A DNA stretch of 64,000 nucleotides from DASVDE01 sp963740065. Lineage in GTDB: Bacteria; Actinomycetota; Thermoleophilia; Solirubrobacterales; 70-9. The notes under the pieces are model-generated. The model was not told where the DNA came from and searched no databases. It was given only the letters and a program-made list of their open reading frames with translations. Location: contig CAVUCS010000001.1 of the NCBI GenBank assembly GCA_963740065.1, positions 496,001-560,000 of the forward strand. The letters run 5' to 3'. The position numbers and the translations under genes are program-made. Below are positions 30,991 to 39,969 of the stretch, in pieces; position 1 is the first letter of the stretch; each line of letters starts with the position of its first letter.

Positions 30991-32439
30991 ATGAATCGAG
31001 AATTCTTTGAGCATTACCTGCGGGACCAGACGCGCCTCGGTGCTCCTCCCGACGGCGCCTTTACGGGGGCGGCCGGGGGGGCGGCATGTGGGGATCTTTC
31101 GCGGATTTCGCTTGTCTTGAGCGAGGGCCGGGTCGTCGATGCGACTTTCGATGCCGAGGGGTGCGGGGCGACCCGGGCGGCTACGGCTGCCGCCGTCGAC
31201 CTCGTTTGCGGCGAGTCGGTGATTGAGGCCGCGCGGATCGGCATCGATGAAGTCGATGCCGCTGTCGGGGGGTTGACTCCCGCCAAGCGGCACGCGGCGC
31301 AGCTGGCCGCCGATGCGCTGCACCGGGCGCTGGCCGCGGCTGCCGCTTCGGATGAGCGTCTGGCGGCGCCGTCTGGCGAGCGGGTTCTCGTCGCCCTGTC
31401 GGGCGGCGTTGACAGCGCCGTCGCCGCTTTGCTGGAGCGCGAGCGTGGGGCGGAGGTCATCGGCGTGACGCTGAAGCTCTGGGCCGATCCGGAAACCGAC
31501 GGGGCCAAGGCCTGCTGTTCGCCGGAAGCTGTCATCGGGGCGCGGTCGCTTGCCCACTCGCTCGGCATCCCTCACTTCACCCTCGACCTGGAGGAGGAGT
31601 TCCGCCGCCGGGTCGTCGGCGAGTTCATCTCCGGCTACGCCGCCGGGAGCACGCCCAACCCCTGCATCCTCTGCAACGGCGAGGTGCGGATCGCGGCGAT
31701 GATCGATCTCGCCGACCGGCTCGGCGCTACCCATCTGGTCACCGGCCACTACGCGCGGATCGTCAATGACGGCGCCGGTCCGTTGCTCGCCGCCGCCGCC
31801 GACGAGGCCAAGGATCAGAGCTACATGCTCGCCGCGCTCCCACCCGCCCTGCTGGACAAACTGCGCTTCCCCCTGGTCGAGATGACCAAGCCCGAAGTGC
31901 GTGAGGTCGCCGCCCGCCATGACCTCGCCGTCGCTCAAAAGGCCGAGAGCCAGGACCTCTGTTTTCTCGCCGGACAGGGCAAGGGGAAGTTTCTGCGCCG
32001 CCACGGCGGTCTGCGCGACCGCGACGGCGAGATCATCGACCGCTCAGGGCGCACCCTCGGCCGTCATCGAGGCCATCACCATTACACCGTCGGCCAGCGA
32101 CGCGGGATCGGCGGCGGCTCGACCGAGCCACGCTACGTCCTCGCCATCGACGCCGCGACGAACACGGTCACAATCGGCGCCAAAGACGAGCTTGCGACCC
32201 AATCGGTGCGCATTCGCGACGCCGTTCTCCACCGCGACGGGAGGGAGGTCGACGCCGTTCGCCTGCGCTACCACTCGCGCACTTTGCCCGCCACGGGGCC
32301 GGCGGCTGTAAGCGGTCGACATTCCTCCCTGGAGGTGGCGCTGAAGGAGCCTTTTGCCGGCGCCGCTCCGGGTCAAACCGCCGTGTTGCTCGCGGGAGAG
32401 GCGATCGTCGGCCACGGCACGATCGTCGCGGCTGCCTGA
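30991..32439 (+). CDS. mnmA: tRNA-uridine 2-sulfurtransferase MnmA with an N-terminal IscU-like domain
   Basis: The 482-aa fusion carries an IscU/NifU_N-like domain in residues 1-115: FFEHYLRDQTRLG, AACGDLSRISLVL with Cys33, and FDAEGCGATRAA with Cys58. The usual third ligand in K-x-H-C is Ala102 (PAKRHAAQL). Residues 130-482 are MnmA: PP-loop VALSGGVDSAVAAL, NPCILCN with the PCxxC pair, KAESQDLCFL with the catalytic Cys, and YTVGQRRGIG. MnmA installs the 2-thio group at U34 of tRNA Lys/Glu/Gln. The fused domain could relay sulfur or a cluster. ATG 30991 is preferred to GTG 30955 because the IscU fold begins right after it. Confidence 0.9.
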   Translation: MNREFFEHYLRDQTRLGAPPDGAFTGAAGGAACGDLSRISLVLSEGRVVDATFDAEGCGATRAATAAAVDLVCGESVIEAARIGIDEVDAAVGGLTPAKRHAAQLAADALHRALAAAAASDERLAAPSGERVLVALSGGVDSAVAALLERERGAEVIGVTLKLWADPETDGAKACCSPEAVIGARSLAHSLGIPHFTLDLEEEFRRRVVGEFISGYAAGSTPNPCILCNGEVRIAAMIDLADRLGATHLVTGHYARIVNDGAGPLLAAAADEAKDQSYMLAALPPALLDKLRFPLVEMTKPEVREVAARHDLAVAQKAESQDLCFLAGQGKGKFLRRHGGLRDRDGEIIDRSGRTLGRHRGHHHYTVGQRRGIGGGSTEPRYVLAIDAATNTVTIGAKDELATQSVRIRDAVLHRDGREVDAVRLRYHSRTLPATGPAAVSGRHSSLEVALKEPFAGAAPGQTAVLLAGEAIVGHGTIVAAA

Positions 32440-32456
32440 CGCCGTACGCCTCGCAT

Positions 32457-32462
32457 TAGGCT
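32457..32462 (+). promoter_or_regulatory. -10 box TAGGCT for alaS
   Basis: TAGGCT is 9 nt before ATG 32472. Confidence 0.5.
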
Positions 32463-32471
32463 CTCACCCTG

Positions 32472-35096
32472 ATGAAGGCAACCGAGATCCGCCGGACGTA
32501 CCTCTCCTTCTTTGAAGAGCGAGGGCACAAGATCGTGCCCTCGGCGTCGCTCGTTCCCTCCGTCCACGACCCCTCGGTGCTGCTGACCACCGCCGGGATG
32601 CAGCCGTTCAAGCCCTACTTCCTGGGACGCGAGGAGCCGCCGGCGCCGCGCCTCGCCGACGTGCAGAAGTGCTTCCGCACCACCGATATCGGCGAAGTTG
32701 GGACCACCGCCCGTCACCTCACCTTCTTCGAGATGCTCGGCAACTGGAGCTTTGGCGACTACTTCAAGGAGGAGTCGATCCCTTGGGGCTGGGAGCTGTC
32801 AACGCAGGGGTTCGGGATGGATCCCGAGCGGATTTGGGTGACGGTCTTTGGCGGCGATGAGGAGCTTGGACTGGGCCCCGACGAGGAGGCGATCGCAATC
32901 TGGCGGGGCGTCGGGGTGCCGGACGAGCGGATCGTGCGACTCGGGCGTGCGGACAACTTTTGGCAGGCGGGACCGAGCGGGCCCTGCGGTCCCTGTTCGG
33001 AGCTCTACCTCGATCGCGGCGAGGATTTCGGCGCCGCCGGCGAGCGTCCCGGCGACGACACCGACCGTTTCCTCGAGTTCTGGAACCACGTCTTCATGAC
33101 CTACGACCTCGCCGAGGACGGGACGCTGACGCCGCTGCCGATGCGCAACATCGATACCGGCATGGGGCTGGACCGGATGGCGGCAATCCTCCAAGACGTC
33201 CCCTCCGTCTTTGAGACCGACCTGGTTCGGCCGCTCATCGACCTCGCGGAGGAGATCTCCGGCCGCTCCTACGATGAGGGCGGAGCGGTGACGCGAGCGA
33301 TGCGGATCGTCGCTGACCACTCGCGCGGCGCCGCTTTCCTGATCGCCGACGGCGTCGTCCCCTCCAACGAGGATCGTGGCTACATCCTGCGCCGGATCAT
33401 GCGGCGTGCGATTCAACAGGGGCGGACACTCGGCTTGGAGGCGCCATGGCTGGGCCGTTTCGCCGAGCGCGCGATCGAGATCATGGGAGAGGCTTACCCC
33501 GAGCTCGTCGCCGAGCGCGAGACGATCGCCCGCTGGGTCGGTGACGAGGAGGAAAGCTTCGGCCGCACGCTGGAGCGCGGGACCGAGTTGCTCGAGCGGC
33601 TCGTCACCGAAGCGAAGGAGGGGGAGACCTCGTGGATCGACGCCGCCGACGCCTTCAAGTTGCATGACACATACGGCTTTCCCTATGACCTCAGCGTGGA
33701 GTTGCTCGCCGAGCAGGGGCTCTCCGTCGACGATTCCGGCTTCGAGGAGCTGATGGAGGAGCAGCGCCAGCGGGCGCGGACGGGCGCCGCCACCGCCCAC
33801 GGCTCCGAGAACACCCACGAGCGCGTCGCGGCATTCGCCGGAGGGGCGCCGCCGACTCGGTTCGTCGGCTACGAGACCTTGCGCGCGACCACCGGCCTCG
33901 CCGCGGTCGAACCGATCGACGGCCGGGCGCTGGTGAAGCTGGAGGAGAGCCCCTTCTATGCCGAAGGTGGTGGCCAAGTCGCCGACTCGGGAGTGCTGCG
34001 ATGGGGGGGTGACGAGGCGCGCGTCGTCGACGTCTACCGAGTCGGTGAGGACCAGGCGCTGGAGGTCGAGCCGAGTGGGGCGGCGATTGAGCCCGGCGTC
34101 GCGGTTGAGGCCGAAGTTGACCATGAGGCGCGGCACGCGACGATGCGCAACCACACCGCGACGCACCTCCTGCACGCCGCGCTGCGCGAGCGCCTCGGCA
34201 CCCACGTCCGCCAGGCGGGTTCCGCCGTACGCCCCGACAAGCTGCGCTTCGACTTCACCCACGGCGCGGCGCTCAGCGCCGAGGAGTTGCGCGCCGTTGA
34301 GGAGCGCGTCAACGAGTGGATCAAGGCGAGCCGCCCGGTCCGCTGGATGAATATGAACCGCGAGGAGGCAGAGCGGCTCGGGGCGATGGCCCTGTTCGGC
34401 GAGAAATACGGCGAATGGGTGCGGGTGGTCGAGGTTGACGAGGTCTCGCGCGAGCTCTGCGGTGGCACCCACGTCGCCAACACGGCCGAGATCGGGATCT
34501 TCAAGATTGCCTCCGAAGGGTCGAGCGCCGCAAACGTGCGCCGGGTCGAGGCGATCACCGGCCCCGCCGCCATCGACTTTTTCCGGGAGCGCGAGGCGCA
34601 GTTGCGCGAGACCGGGGAGCTACTGGGGAATCCGCAAGATCCCGTCGGCGGCGCCCGGCGCGCGGCCGAGCGCCTGCGCGAAGCCGGAAAAGGGGCGGAG
34701 CAGGCGGCGAAGGAGCTCTTGGGGGACGAAGCAAACCGCCTCGTCGAGGAGGCCGGCGATGCGGACGGGGTCAAGGTCGTCGCCTCGATCGCTCCGATCG
34801 CCGACCAAAAGCAGCTTCTCGATCTCGCCAACCGCGTGCAGTCGAAGCTGGGCGGCGACTCCGCCATCGCGCTCGGCGGCGCCGAGGGAAGCAGAGTCGG
34901 CCTCGTCGTCCTCGTCTCCAAGGGCGCGGTGCAACGCGGAGTCGCCGCAATGGAGGTCGTTCGCGTTGCAGCACCCGTCATTGGCGGCGGCGGGGGCGGA
35001 CGCGAGGAGATGGCGCAGGCCGGGGGTAAGGACCCGGCCAAGCTCGACGCGGCACTGGCGACCGCACGGAGAGCGATCGAGGAAGCGCTGAGCTAG
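32472..35096 (+). CDS. alaS: Alanine-tRNA ligase
   Basis: The 874-aa enzyme has all domains: class II catalytic core (FFEERGHKIVPSASLVPS, then CFRTTDIGEVG), tRNA-recognition region, editing domain with HTATHLLHAAL (HxxxH) and SRELCGGTHV (C-x3-H) as the Zn ligands, and a C-terminal oligomerisation/DHHA1 domain with the Gly-rich GGGGGGREEMAQAGG. It charges tRNA-Ala and clears mischarged Ser/Gly. RuvX follows after 2 nt, an arrangement found in many bacteria (alaS-ruvX-mltG). Confidence 0.97.
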   Translation: MKATEIRRTYLSFFEERGHKIVPSASLVPSVHDPSVLLTTAGMQPFKPYFLGREEPPAPRLADVQKCFRTTDIGEVGTTARHLTFFEMLGNWSFGDYFKEESIPWGWELSTQGFGMDPERIWVTVFGGDEELGLGPDEEAIAIWRGVGVPDERIVRLGRADNFWQAGPSGPCGPCSELYLDRGEDFGAAGERPGDDTDRFLEFWNHVFMTYDLAEDGTLTPLPMRNIDTGMGLDRMAAILQDVPSVFETDLVRPLIDLAEEISGRSYDEGGAVTRAMRIVADHSRGAAFLIADGVVPSNEDRGYILRRIMRRAIQQGRTLGLEAPWLGRFAERAIEIMGEAYPELVAERETIARWVGDEEESFGRTLERGTELLERLVTEAKEGETSWIDAADAFKLHDTYGFPYDLSVELLAEQGLSVDDSGFEELMEEQRQRARTGAATAHGSENTHERVAAFAGGAPPTRFVGYETLRATTGLAAVEPIDGRALVKLEESPFYAEGGGQVADSGVLRWGGDEARVVDVYRVGEDQALEVEPSGAAIEPGVAVEAEVDHEARHATMRNHTATHLLHAALRERLGTHVRQAGSAVRPDKLRFDFTHGAALSAEELRAVEERVNEWIKASRPVRWMNMNREEAERLGAMALFGEKYGEWVRVVEVDEVSRELCGGTHVANTAEIGIFKIASEGSSAANVRRVEAITGPAAIDFFREREAQLRETGELLGNPQDPVGGARRAAERLREAGKGAEQAAKELLGDEANRLVEEAGDADGVKVVASIAPIADQKQLLDLANRVQSKLGGDSAIALGGAEGSRVGLVVLVSKGAVQRGVAAMEVVRVAAPVIGGGGGGREEMAQAGGKDPAKLDAALATARRAIEEALS

Positions 35097-35098
35097 TC

Positions 35099-35503
35099 GT
35101 GCGAGTGCTGGCCCTCGACCACGGGACCGCGCGGATCGGTTGCGCGCTCTCCGATCCCAGCGGCACGCTGGCGACGCCGCTGCCGGTGATCGAGCCTCCC
35201 GAGTCTCGGGTGGTGGCCGAGTTGGTTGCCCAATACGAGGTCGAGCGCGTCGTCGTCGGCTTGCCGCTTCACCTCAGCGGCGAGGAGGGAAGCCAGGCGG
35301 CCCTGGTCCGCACTTTCTGCGCCGAGTTGGAGAAGGTCCTCGACGTCCCGGTCGAGACGTACGACGAGCGCCTGACGACCCGGATGGCGGAAGCCAGTCG
35401 CCGCCAGGGCGCCGCCGCCGCTCCCGACTCGCTCGCCGCGGCGCATCTGTTGCAGGCTTACCTCGCCGGCCAGGCCGCGGTCGAGGACGCTGAGGATGAG
35501 TGA
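35099..35503 (+). CDS. ruvX: RuvX/YqgF RNase H-fold nuclease
   Basis: A 134-aa protein with the first acidic strand ALDHGTARIGCALSD, VVGLPLHLSGEEGSQA in the middle and the YDERLTTRMAE element; the final Asp is in APDSLAAAHLL. The family processes the 5' end of 16S rRNA and was first described as a Holliday junction resolvase. Start GTG 35099. The last 8 nt overlap mltG. Confidence 0.92.
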   Translation: MRVLALDHGTARIGCALSDPSGTLATPLPVIEPPESRVVAELVAQYEVERVVVGLPLHLSGEEGSQAALVRTFCAELEKVLDVPVETYDERLTTRMAEASRRQGAAAAPDSLAAAHLLQAYLAGQAAVEDAEDE

Positions 35504-36338
35504 CGAGCGGCTCGCGCGAAGGCGAGCCGAGCGCAAAGCGAAGGTTCGTCGTCGTCGCATCGTCGCCATCGCGGTGGCCATCGTTGGGCTGGGCGTCCTC
35601 GCGGCCGGCGCGCTCGCCTATCGCCATTTCCACAGAGATACGCCGCCGCCGGTCGTCGTCAGAACGATCACGGTGACGGTCCCCGAGGGCTACGACCGCG
35701 CTCAAACGGCCGAGCTGGCTAAGCAGGAGGGTTTGCGCGGGGACTACATGAAGGCGAGCGTGGGACACGAGGGCTTCCTCTTCCCCGACACCTTCGAGCT
35801 GTTGAGGAACGCGCCCGCGGCCGACCTCGTCAAGCTTCAGCTCGACGACTTCAAGACGCGGATCAGAGGCGTGGACATGAGCTACGCGAAATCGAAGAAC
35901 CTGACCGTGGACGACGTGGTCACGATCGCCTCGATGGTCGAGCGCGAAGCCCAACTCGACAGCGAGCGTAAGCTGATCGCCGCCGTCATCTACAACCGCT
36001 TGCGCGAGGGGATCCCGCTGGGAATCGACGCGACGATTCGCTTCGCCGTCGGCAACTACGACAAGCCGCTGACGACCTCAGAGCTGGCGACCGACTCCCC
36101 CTACAACACGCGCCTCAACTCAGGCCTGCCGCCGGGGCCAATCGGCAGCCCGGGGCTCGCTTCGATTGAGGCGGCCGCCCACCCGGCCAAGGTCGACTAT
36201 CTCTATTACGTGGTCAAGCCCGGAACCTGCGGCGAGCACGCCTTCTCCTCCACCGACGCCAAGTTCCAAGCCGATGTCGCCGCCTACAACGCCGCCCGCG
36301 ACGCGGCCGGCGGCCAGTCCCCGGACACCTGCGGTTGA
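35496..36338 (+). CDS. mltG: Endolytic murein transglycosylase
   Basis: The 280-aa protein has a basic cytosolic head, one transmembrane helix (RRIVAIAVAIVGLGVLAAG, about 20-38) and an external YceG/MltG domain: VTVPEGYDRAQTAELAKQEG (LysM-like part), GFLFPDTFEL, MVEREAQLDSERKLIAAVIY with the catalytic Glu (E in MVERE), and PLGIDATIRFAVG. It cuts nascent glycan strands and sets their length. It is shorter than the roughly 340-aa E. coli protein, mostly in the N-terminal half. The aroE start overlaps its stop. Confidence 0.93.
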   Translation: MSDERLARRRAERKAKVRRRRIVAIAVAIVGLGVLAAGALAYRHFHRDTPPPVVVRTITVTVPEGYDRAQTAELAKQEGLRGDYMKASVGHEGFLFPDTFELLRNAPAADLVKLQLDDFKTRIRGVDMSYAKSKNLTVDDVVTIASMVEREAQLDSERKLIAAVIYNRLREGIPLGIDATIRFAVGNYDKPLTTSELATDSPYNTRLNSGLPPGPIGSPGLASIEAAAHPAKVDYLYYVVKPGTCGEHAFSSTDAKFQADVAAYNAARDAAGGQSPDTCG

Positions 36339-37125
36339 TGGGGCGCCTGGCCGTCCTCGGGTATCCGGTCGGGCACTCGCGCTCTCCCGCAATGCAGAGA
36401 GCGGCGCTTGCGGCCCTGGGGATGGCTGACTGGACCTACGAGGCGATCGAAGTCGCCCCCGACGCCTTCGAAGAGCGAGTGCGGGGAATGGCGAGGGATG
36501 GATTCGTCGGCGCCAACGTCACCGTGCCGCATAAGGGGGCAGCGCTCGCCGTCGCCGACGAGCTTTCCGCGACAGCGCGGGAGGTCGGCGCCGCCAACAC
36601 CTTGACCTTTGCCGGCGGCGAAATTCGCGCCGACAACACCGACGCCCAGGGTCTTCTCAGCGCGCTTCCTGATTCCCCGGCGGACGCCGCGCCCTGGTGC
36701 TGGGCGCCGGCGGCGCGGCGCGAGCAGTGGTCTGGGCGCTGGTCGGCGAGGGGGCCGAGGTCGAAGTCTGGAACCGAACCGAACTGCGCTCCCGCCACCT
36801 CTGCGAGGAGCTGGGAGGCAAGCCAGTCGAGAAGCCGGTGCAAGCGGACTATGAGCTCATCGTCAATTCGACCGCGGTAGGGCTGGGCGGAGAGGATCCA
36901 TTCGAGGAGTTGCCGCTGTCCGCCTCGAGCTTCGTCCCCGGCCAGGTCGTGGTAGACATGGTCTACGGCGACGAGCCAACCAAGCTTTCAACCGCCGCAG
37001 AGTCCGCCGGCGCCACAGTGGTCAACGGCATCGAGATCCTCGTCCAACAGGGCGCCCTCTCGCTCGAGATCTGGACAAGCTGTAAGCCACCGCTCGACGT
37101 AATGCGCACAGCCGCCCGCGCTTAG
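36338..37125 (+). CDS. aroE: Shikimate dehydrogenase, frameshifted
   Basis: The protein is about 262 aa after correction. The N-terminal substrate domain is clear: AVLGYPVGHSRSPAMQRAAL, then GANVTVPHKGAAL and the ADNTDAQGLLSAL motif. The frame breaks at about 36683, where ccggcggacgc seems to have lost one G (expected AGRRALVLGAGGAARAVVWA). The NADP-binding half, including VLGAGGAARAVV and NSTAVGL, continues in the adjacent frame to the TAG at 37123. It catalyses the NADPH-dependent reduction of 3-dehydroshikimate. As the first gene of an intact shikimate cluster, it is more likely a read error than a lesion. Confidence 0.9.
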
Positions 37126-37238
37126 GGCCTATCCCGGTAGGGGTGAAGCGTCTTGTACTTTTTCGCGACCGACGATCGGGCGACAGCCACAAACGCCCCT
37201 CGAAAAAGTTAAGCGAAACCCCTACCGGGATAGGCCCT
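37124..37238. repeat. 115-bp element with perfect 21-bp terminal inverted repeats
   Basis: Bases 37124-37144 are the exact reverse complement of 37218-37238 (ends AGGGCCTATCCCGG and CCGGGATAGGCCCT). Inside, ACTTTTTCG (left) also faces its complement CGAAAAAGT (right). It starts in the aroE stop codon and fills most of the aroE-aroC gap. The ends resemble those of the element at 54527-54619, which suggests a REP/MITE-like family; a large terminator hairpin is the alternative. Confidence 0.75.
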
Positions 37239-37255
37239 GAGTCCACGCCCGCCTA

Positions 37256-37261
37256 TAGCCT
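37256..37261 (+). promoter_or_regulatory. -10 box TAGCCT for aroC
   Basis: TAGCCT is 7 nt before ATG 37269 and lies outside the inverted-repeat element. Confidence 0.5.
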
Positions 37262-37268
37262 TGCGGCG

Positions 37269-38441
37269 ATGAGTACGAGCTTCCGCTTCACAACCGCAGG
37301 AGAGTCGCACGGCCCAGGCCTGGTAGCGATCGTCGAGGGCATGCCCGCCGGGCTGAATCTCGAGCGTGAGGCGCTCGACCGCGACATGGCGCGACGCCAG
37401 CTCGGCCACGGGCGCGGAGGCCGGATGAGAATCGAGACCGATACGGCCGAAATCCGCTCTGGAGTGCGTCACGGGCGAACCCTCGGCAGCCCGATCGCCG
37501 TCCTCGTCGCCAACCGCGACTACGCCAACTGGGAGGAGCGGATGAACCCCTGGCCGGTTGAGGGGTTCGAGCCCGACGAGGTGCATCTGCCGCGACCCGG
37601 TCACGCCGACCTGGTCGGCGCCCAGAAGTACGGCCACGCAGACATTCGCAATGTTCTTGAGCGAGCGAGTGCCCGTGAGACCGCCGCCCGCGTCGCCGCC
37701 GGCGGGCTGGCCCGCGGCTTCCTCACCGCGCTCGGCGTCAGCGTCCACAGCCACGTGACCCAGATCGCCTCGGTGACGGCGCCGGAGCGCGACGACCTCG
37801 GCCCCGATGACTTTGCCGGCGTCGACGAGGACCCGGTGCGCTGTCTCGACGCCGAGACGAGCGCGGCGATGGTCGAGGAGATCAACAAGCTGCGCAAGGC
37901 CAACGAGAGCCTCGGCGGCAGCTTCGAGGTGCGGGCATTCGGCCTCGTCCCCGGGCTTGGCTCCCACATCTCATGGGAAGATCGCCTCGACGGACGGCTG
38001 GCCGGCGCCGTCGCCTCGATCCAGTCGGTGAAGGGCGTCGCGATCGGCGAGGCCTGGGACGTCGCCGGGCGACCCGGGTCCGAGGCCCACGATGAGATCT
38101 TTTGGTCCGAAGAGCGCGGCTACTACCGCGAGAGCAACCATGCCGGTGGTCTCGAGGGCGGGATGACCAACGGTCTGCCGCTCTCGGTACGCGCCGCGAT
38201 CAAGCCGATCTCCACCCTGACCAAACCGCTGCGCTCGGTCGACACCGAGACCAAGGAGCCGGCGCAGGCGCTGCGCGAACGCACCGACTCGACTGTGGTC
38301 CCCGCCGCGGCGGTCGTCGCCGAGGCGATGGTCTGCCTGACGCTGGCCCGCTGCTACCGCGAAAAGTTCGGTGGCGATCACATTGACGACGTGCTGGCCG
38401 CCGTGGACGCGTACAAGAAGCGCATCGACTTTCGTGGCTGA
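37269..38441 (+). CDS. aroC: Chorismate synthase
   Basis: The 390-aa enzyme contains the three family signatures: FTTAGESHGPGLVAIVEG, the RASARETAARVAAGGLARGF region and the C-terminal RTDSTVVPAAAVVAEAM. It converts EPSP to chorismate using reduced FMN. ATG 37269 is used; the open frame reaching back to 37143 reads through the repeat element and has no conserved sequence. The stop overlaps the aroKB start by 8 nt. Confidence 0.96.
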   Translation: MSTSFRFTTAGESHGPGLVAIVEGMPAGLNLEREALDRDMARRQLGHGRGGRMRIETDTAEIRSGVRHGRTLGSPIAVLVANRDYANWEERMNPWPVEGFEPDEVHLPRPGHADLVGAQKYGHADIRNVLERASARETAARVAAGGLARGFLTALGVSVHSHVTQIASVTAPERDDLGPDDFAGVDEDPVRCLDAETSAAMVEEINKLRKANESLGGSFEVRAFGLVPGLGSHISWEDRLDGRLAGAVASIQSVKGVAIGEAWDVAGRPGSEAHDEIFWSEERGYYRESNHAGGLEGGMTNGLPLSVRAAIKPISTLTKPLRSVDTETKEPAQALRERTDSTVVPAAAVVAEAMVCLTLARCYREKFGGDHIDDVLAAVDAYKKRIDFRG

Positions 38442-39969
38442 GCGGCCGGCACTCGTATTCATCGGCTTCATGGGGGCCGGCAAGTCCTCCGCCCTTCAGG
38501 CAGCTCATAGCGCCGGGTTGGAGACGACCGAGGTGGACGACTTGATGGAGAGAGAGCTGGGGATGCCGATCGCCGAAGCGTTTGAGCGCGACGGCGAAGA
38601 GGCCTTCCGCGCCCGTGAGGCCGAGGTCGTCACCTCACTGCTGGAGAAAGCCGACGGCGGCGCGATCGCGCTCGGCGGCGGCAGCGTCCTCTCCGCGAGA
38701 ATCCGCGACGCGCTCGCTCGCCACACCGTCGTTTGGCTACAGGTCGACGCCGCCGAGGCGTGGCGCCGAATCGCTCGCAGCAATCGCCCCCTGGCGAGAA
38801 GCGCCGAGGACGTGGCGCGACTCTTGGCCGAGCGGCTGCCTTTGTATGAAGCGCTCGCCGACGCGATCGTTACCTCGGGGGATCGCGCTGCCGTCGGCCG
38901 TGCGCTGCCGGCGATCCAGGCGCTTGCCGACTTGCCCGAGGGGACGCGAATGCTCTGGGCCGCCAGCCCATCCGGCGAGTACCCGGTCTTCGTCGGCAAG
39001 GGATTGCTCGGCGCCGAGTGGTGGCCTTTGCGCAGCCGCCGCTTCTGCGTCAGCGATAAGAACGTGGGCAGCGTCTACGGCGACTCAATCGGCCCGCTGG
39101 CGGCGCGAGTCGAGGTCGATCCCGGCGAGGGAGCGAAGACGATGGCGGAGGCCGAACGCGTGCTGCGCGAGCTGGCGGGGGCCGAAATGACCCGCGAGGA
39201 CCATGTCGTCGCGCTCGGCGGCGGTGTCGTCGGCGACCTTGCCGGATTTTGCGCCGCGACCTACCAGCGTGGCGTTCCGGTCGTGCAGGTTCCAACGACG
39301 CTCGTCGCCCAGGTCGATTCCGCCTACGGCGGCAAGACCGGCGTCGATCTTCCCGAGGGGAAGAATTACGCGGGCGCCTACCACCTGCCCGCCGCGGTGC
39401 TCGCCGACACGTCTGCGCTGGCGACCTTGCCTCGCGAGGAGTTGGCCGCGGGCTTCGTCGAGGCGCTGAAGACGGGACTTCTGGCCGGCGGCGAGCTCTG
39501 GGAGCGGGTCAGGTCAATCGAGTCGCTTGACCCCGCCGCCCTTGACGACGTCGTCTTCGCTTGCGCCCGCTACAAGTGCGAGGTAGTCGCCGCGGACGAG
39601 CGCGACATCGGCTTGCGCGCGGCGCTCAACCTCGGTCATACGGTCGGTCACGCGATTGAGGCGGCAAGCGGCTACTCCCGCTATCGCCACGGCGAGGCGG
39701 TGGGCCTTGGTCTCTTGGCGGCTTTGCGGCTCTCCGATGCGGGGGCGCTTCGCGACGAGTCCGAGGCGATCCTTGCTCGCCACGGTCTACCGGTCACGCT
39801 CGACCCGGCGATCGACATCGAAGCGACCTTGGACGCCCTTCAGCGCGACAAGAAGCGAACCTCGGCCGGTGTGGGTTTCGTCCTCCTCGCCGAGCCCGGC
39901 GCCCCTCGCACCGGCCAGATAGTCGACCCGGATAAGGTCCGAGCCGCCGTGGAGGAGCTACGCAGATGA
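38434..39969 (+). CDS. aroKB: Bifunctional shikimate kinase / 3-dehydroquinate synthase
   Basis: A 511-aa fusion. Residues 1-165 are shikimate kinase: Walker A FIGFMGAGKSS, EVDDLMERELGMPI, FRAREAEVV and ALGGGSVLS. Residues about 170-511 are dehydroquinate synthase: VVALGGGVVGDLAGFCAATY, VPTTLVAQVDSAYGGKTGVD, KNYAGAYHLP and LNLGHTVGHAIE, with the Glu/His/His zinc ligands. It performs two non-adjacent steps (second and fifth) of the pathway. GTG 38434 is preferred over 38371 because the kinase strand begins right after it. Separate genes are the rule in most bacteria. Confidence 0.95.
   Translation: MAERPALVFIGFMGAGKSSALQAAHSAGLETTEVDDLMERELGMPIAEAFERDGEEAFRAREAEVVTSLLEKADGGAIALGGGSVLSARIRDALARHTVVWLQVDAAEAWRRIARSNRPLARSAEDVARLLAERLPLYEALADAIVTSGDRAAVGRALPAIQALADLPEGTRMLWAASPSGEYPVFVGKGLLGAEWWPLRSRRFCVSDKNVGSVYGDSIGPLAARVEVDPGEGAKTMAEAERVLRELAGAEMTREDHVVALGGGVVGDLAGFCAATYQRGVPVVQVPTTLVAQVDSAYGGKTGVDLPEGKNYAGAYHLPAAVLADTSALATLPREELAAGFVEALKTGLLAGGELWERVRSIESLDPAALDDVVFACARYKCEVVAADERDIGLRAALNLGHTVGHAIEAASGYSRYRHGEAVGLGLLAALRLSDAGALRDESEAILARHGLPVTLDPAIDIEATLDALQRDKKRTSAGVGFVLLAEPGAPRTGQIVDPDKVRAAVEELRR

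Noticed and set aside
37143..37268. Upstream extension of aroC
   Set aside because: Reads through the inverted-repeat element with no conservation; ATG 37269 with its own -10 box fits the family start.
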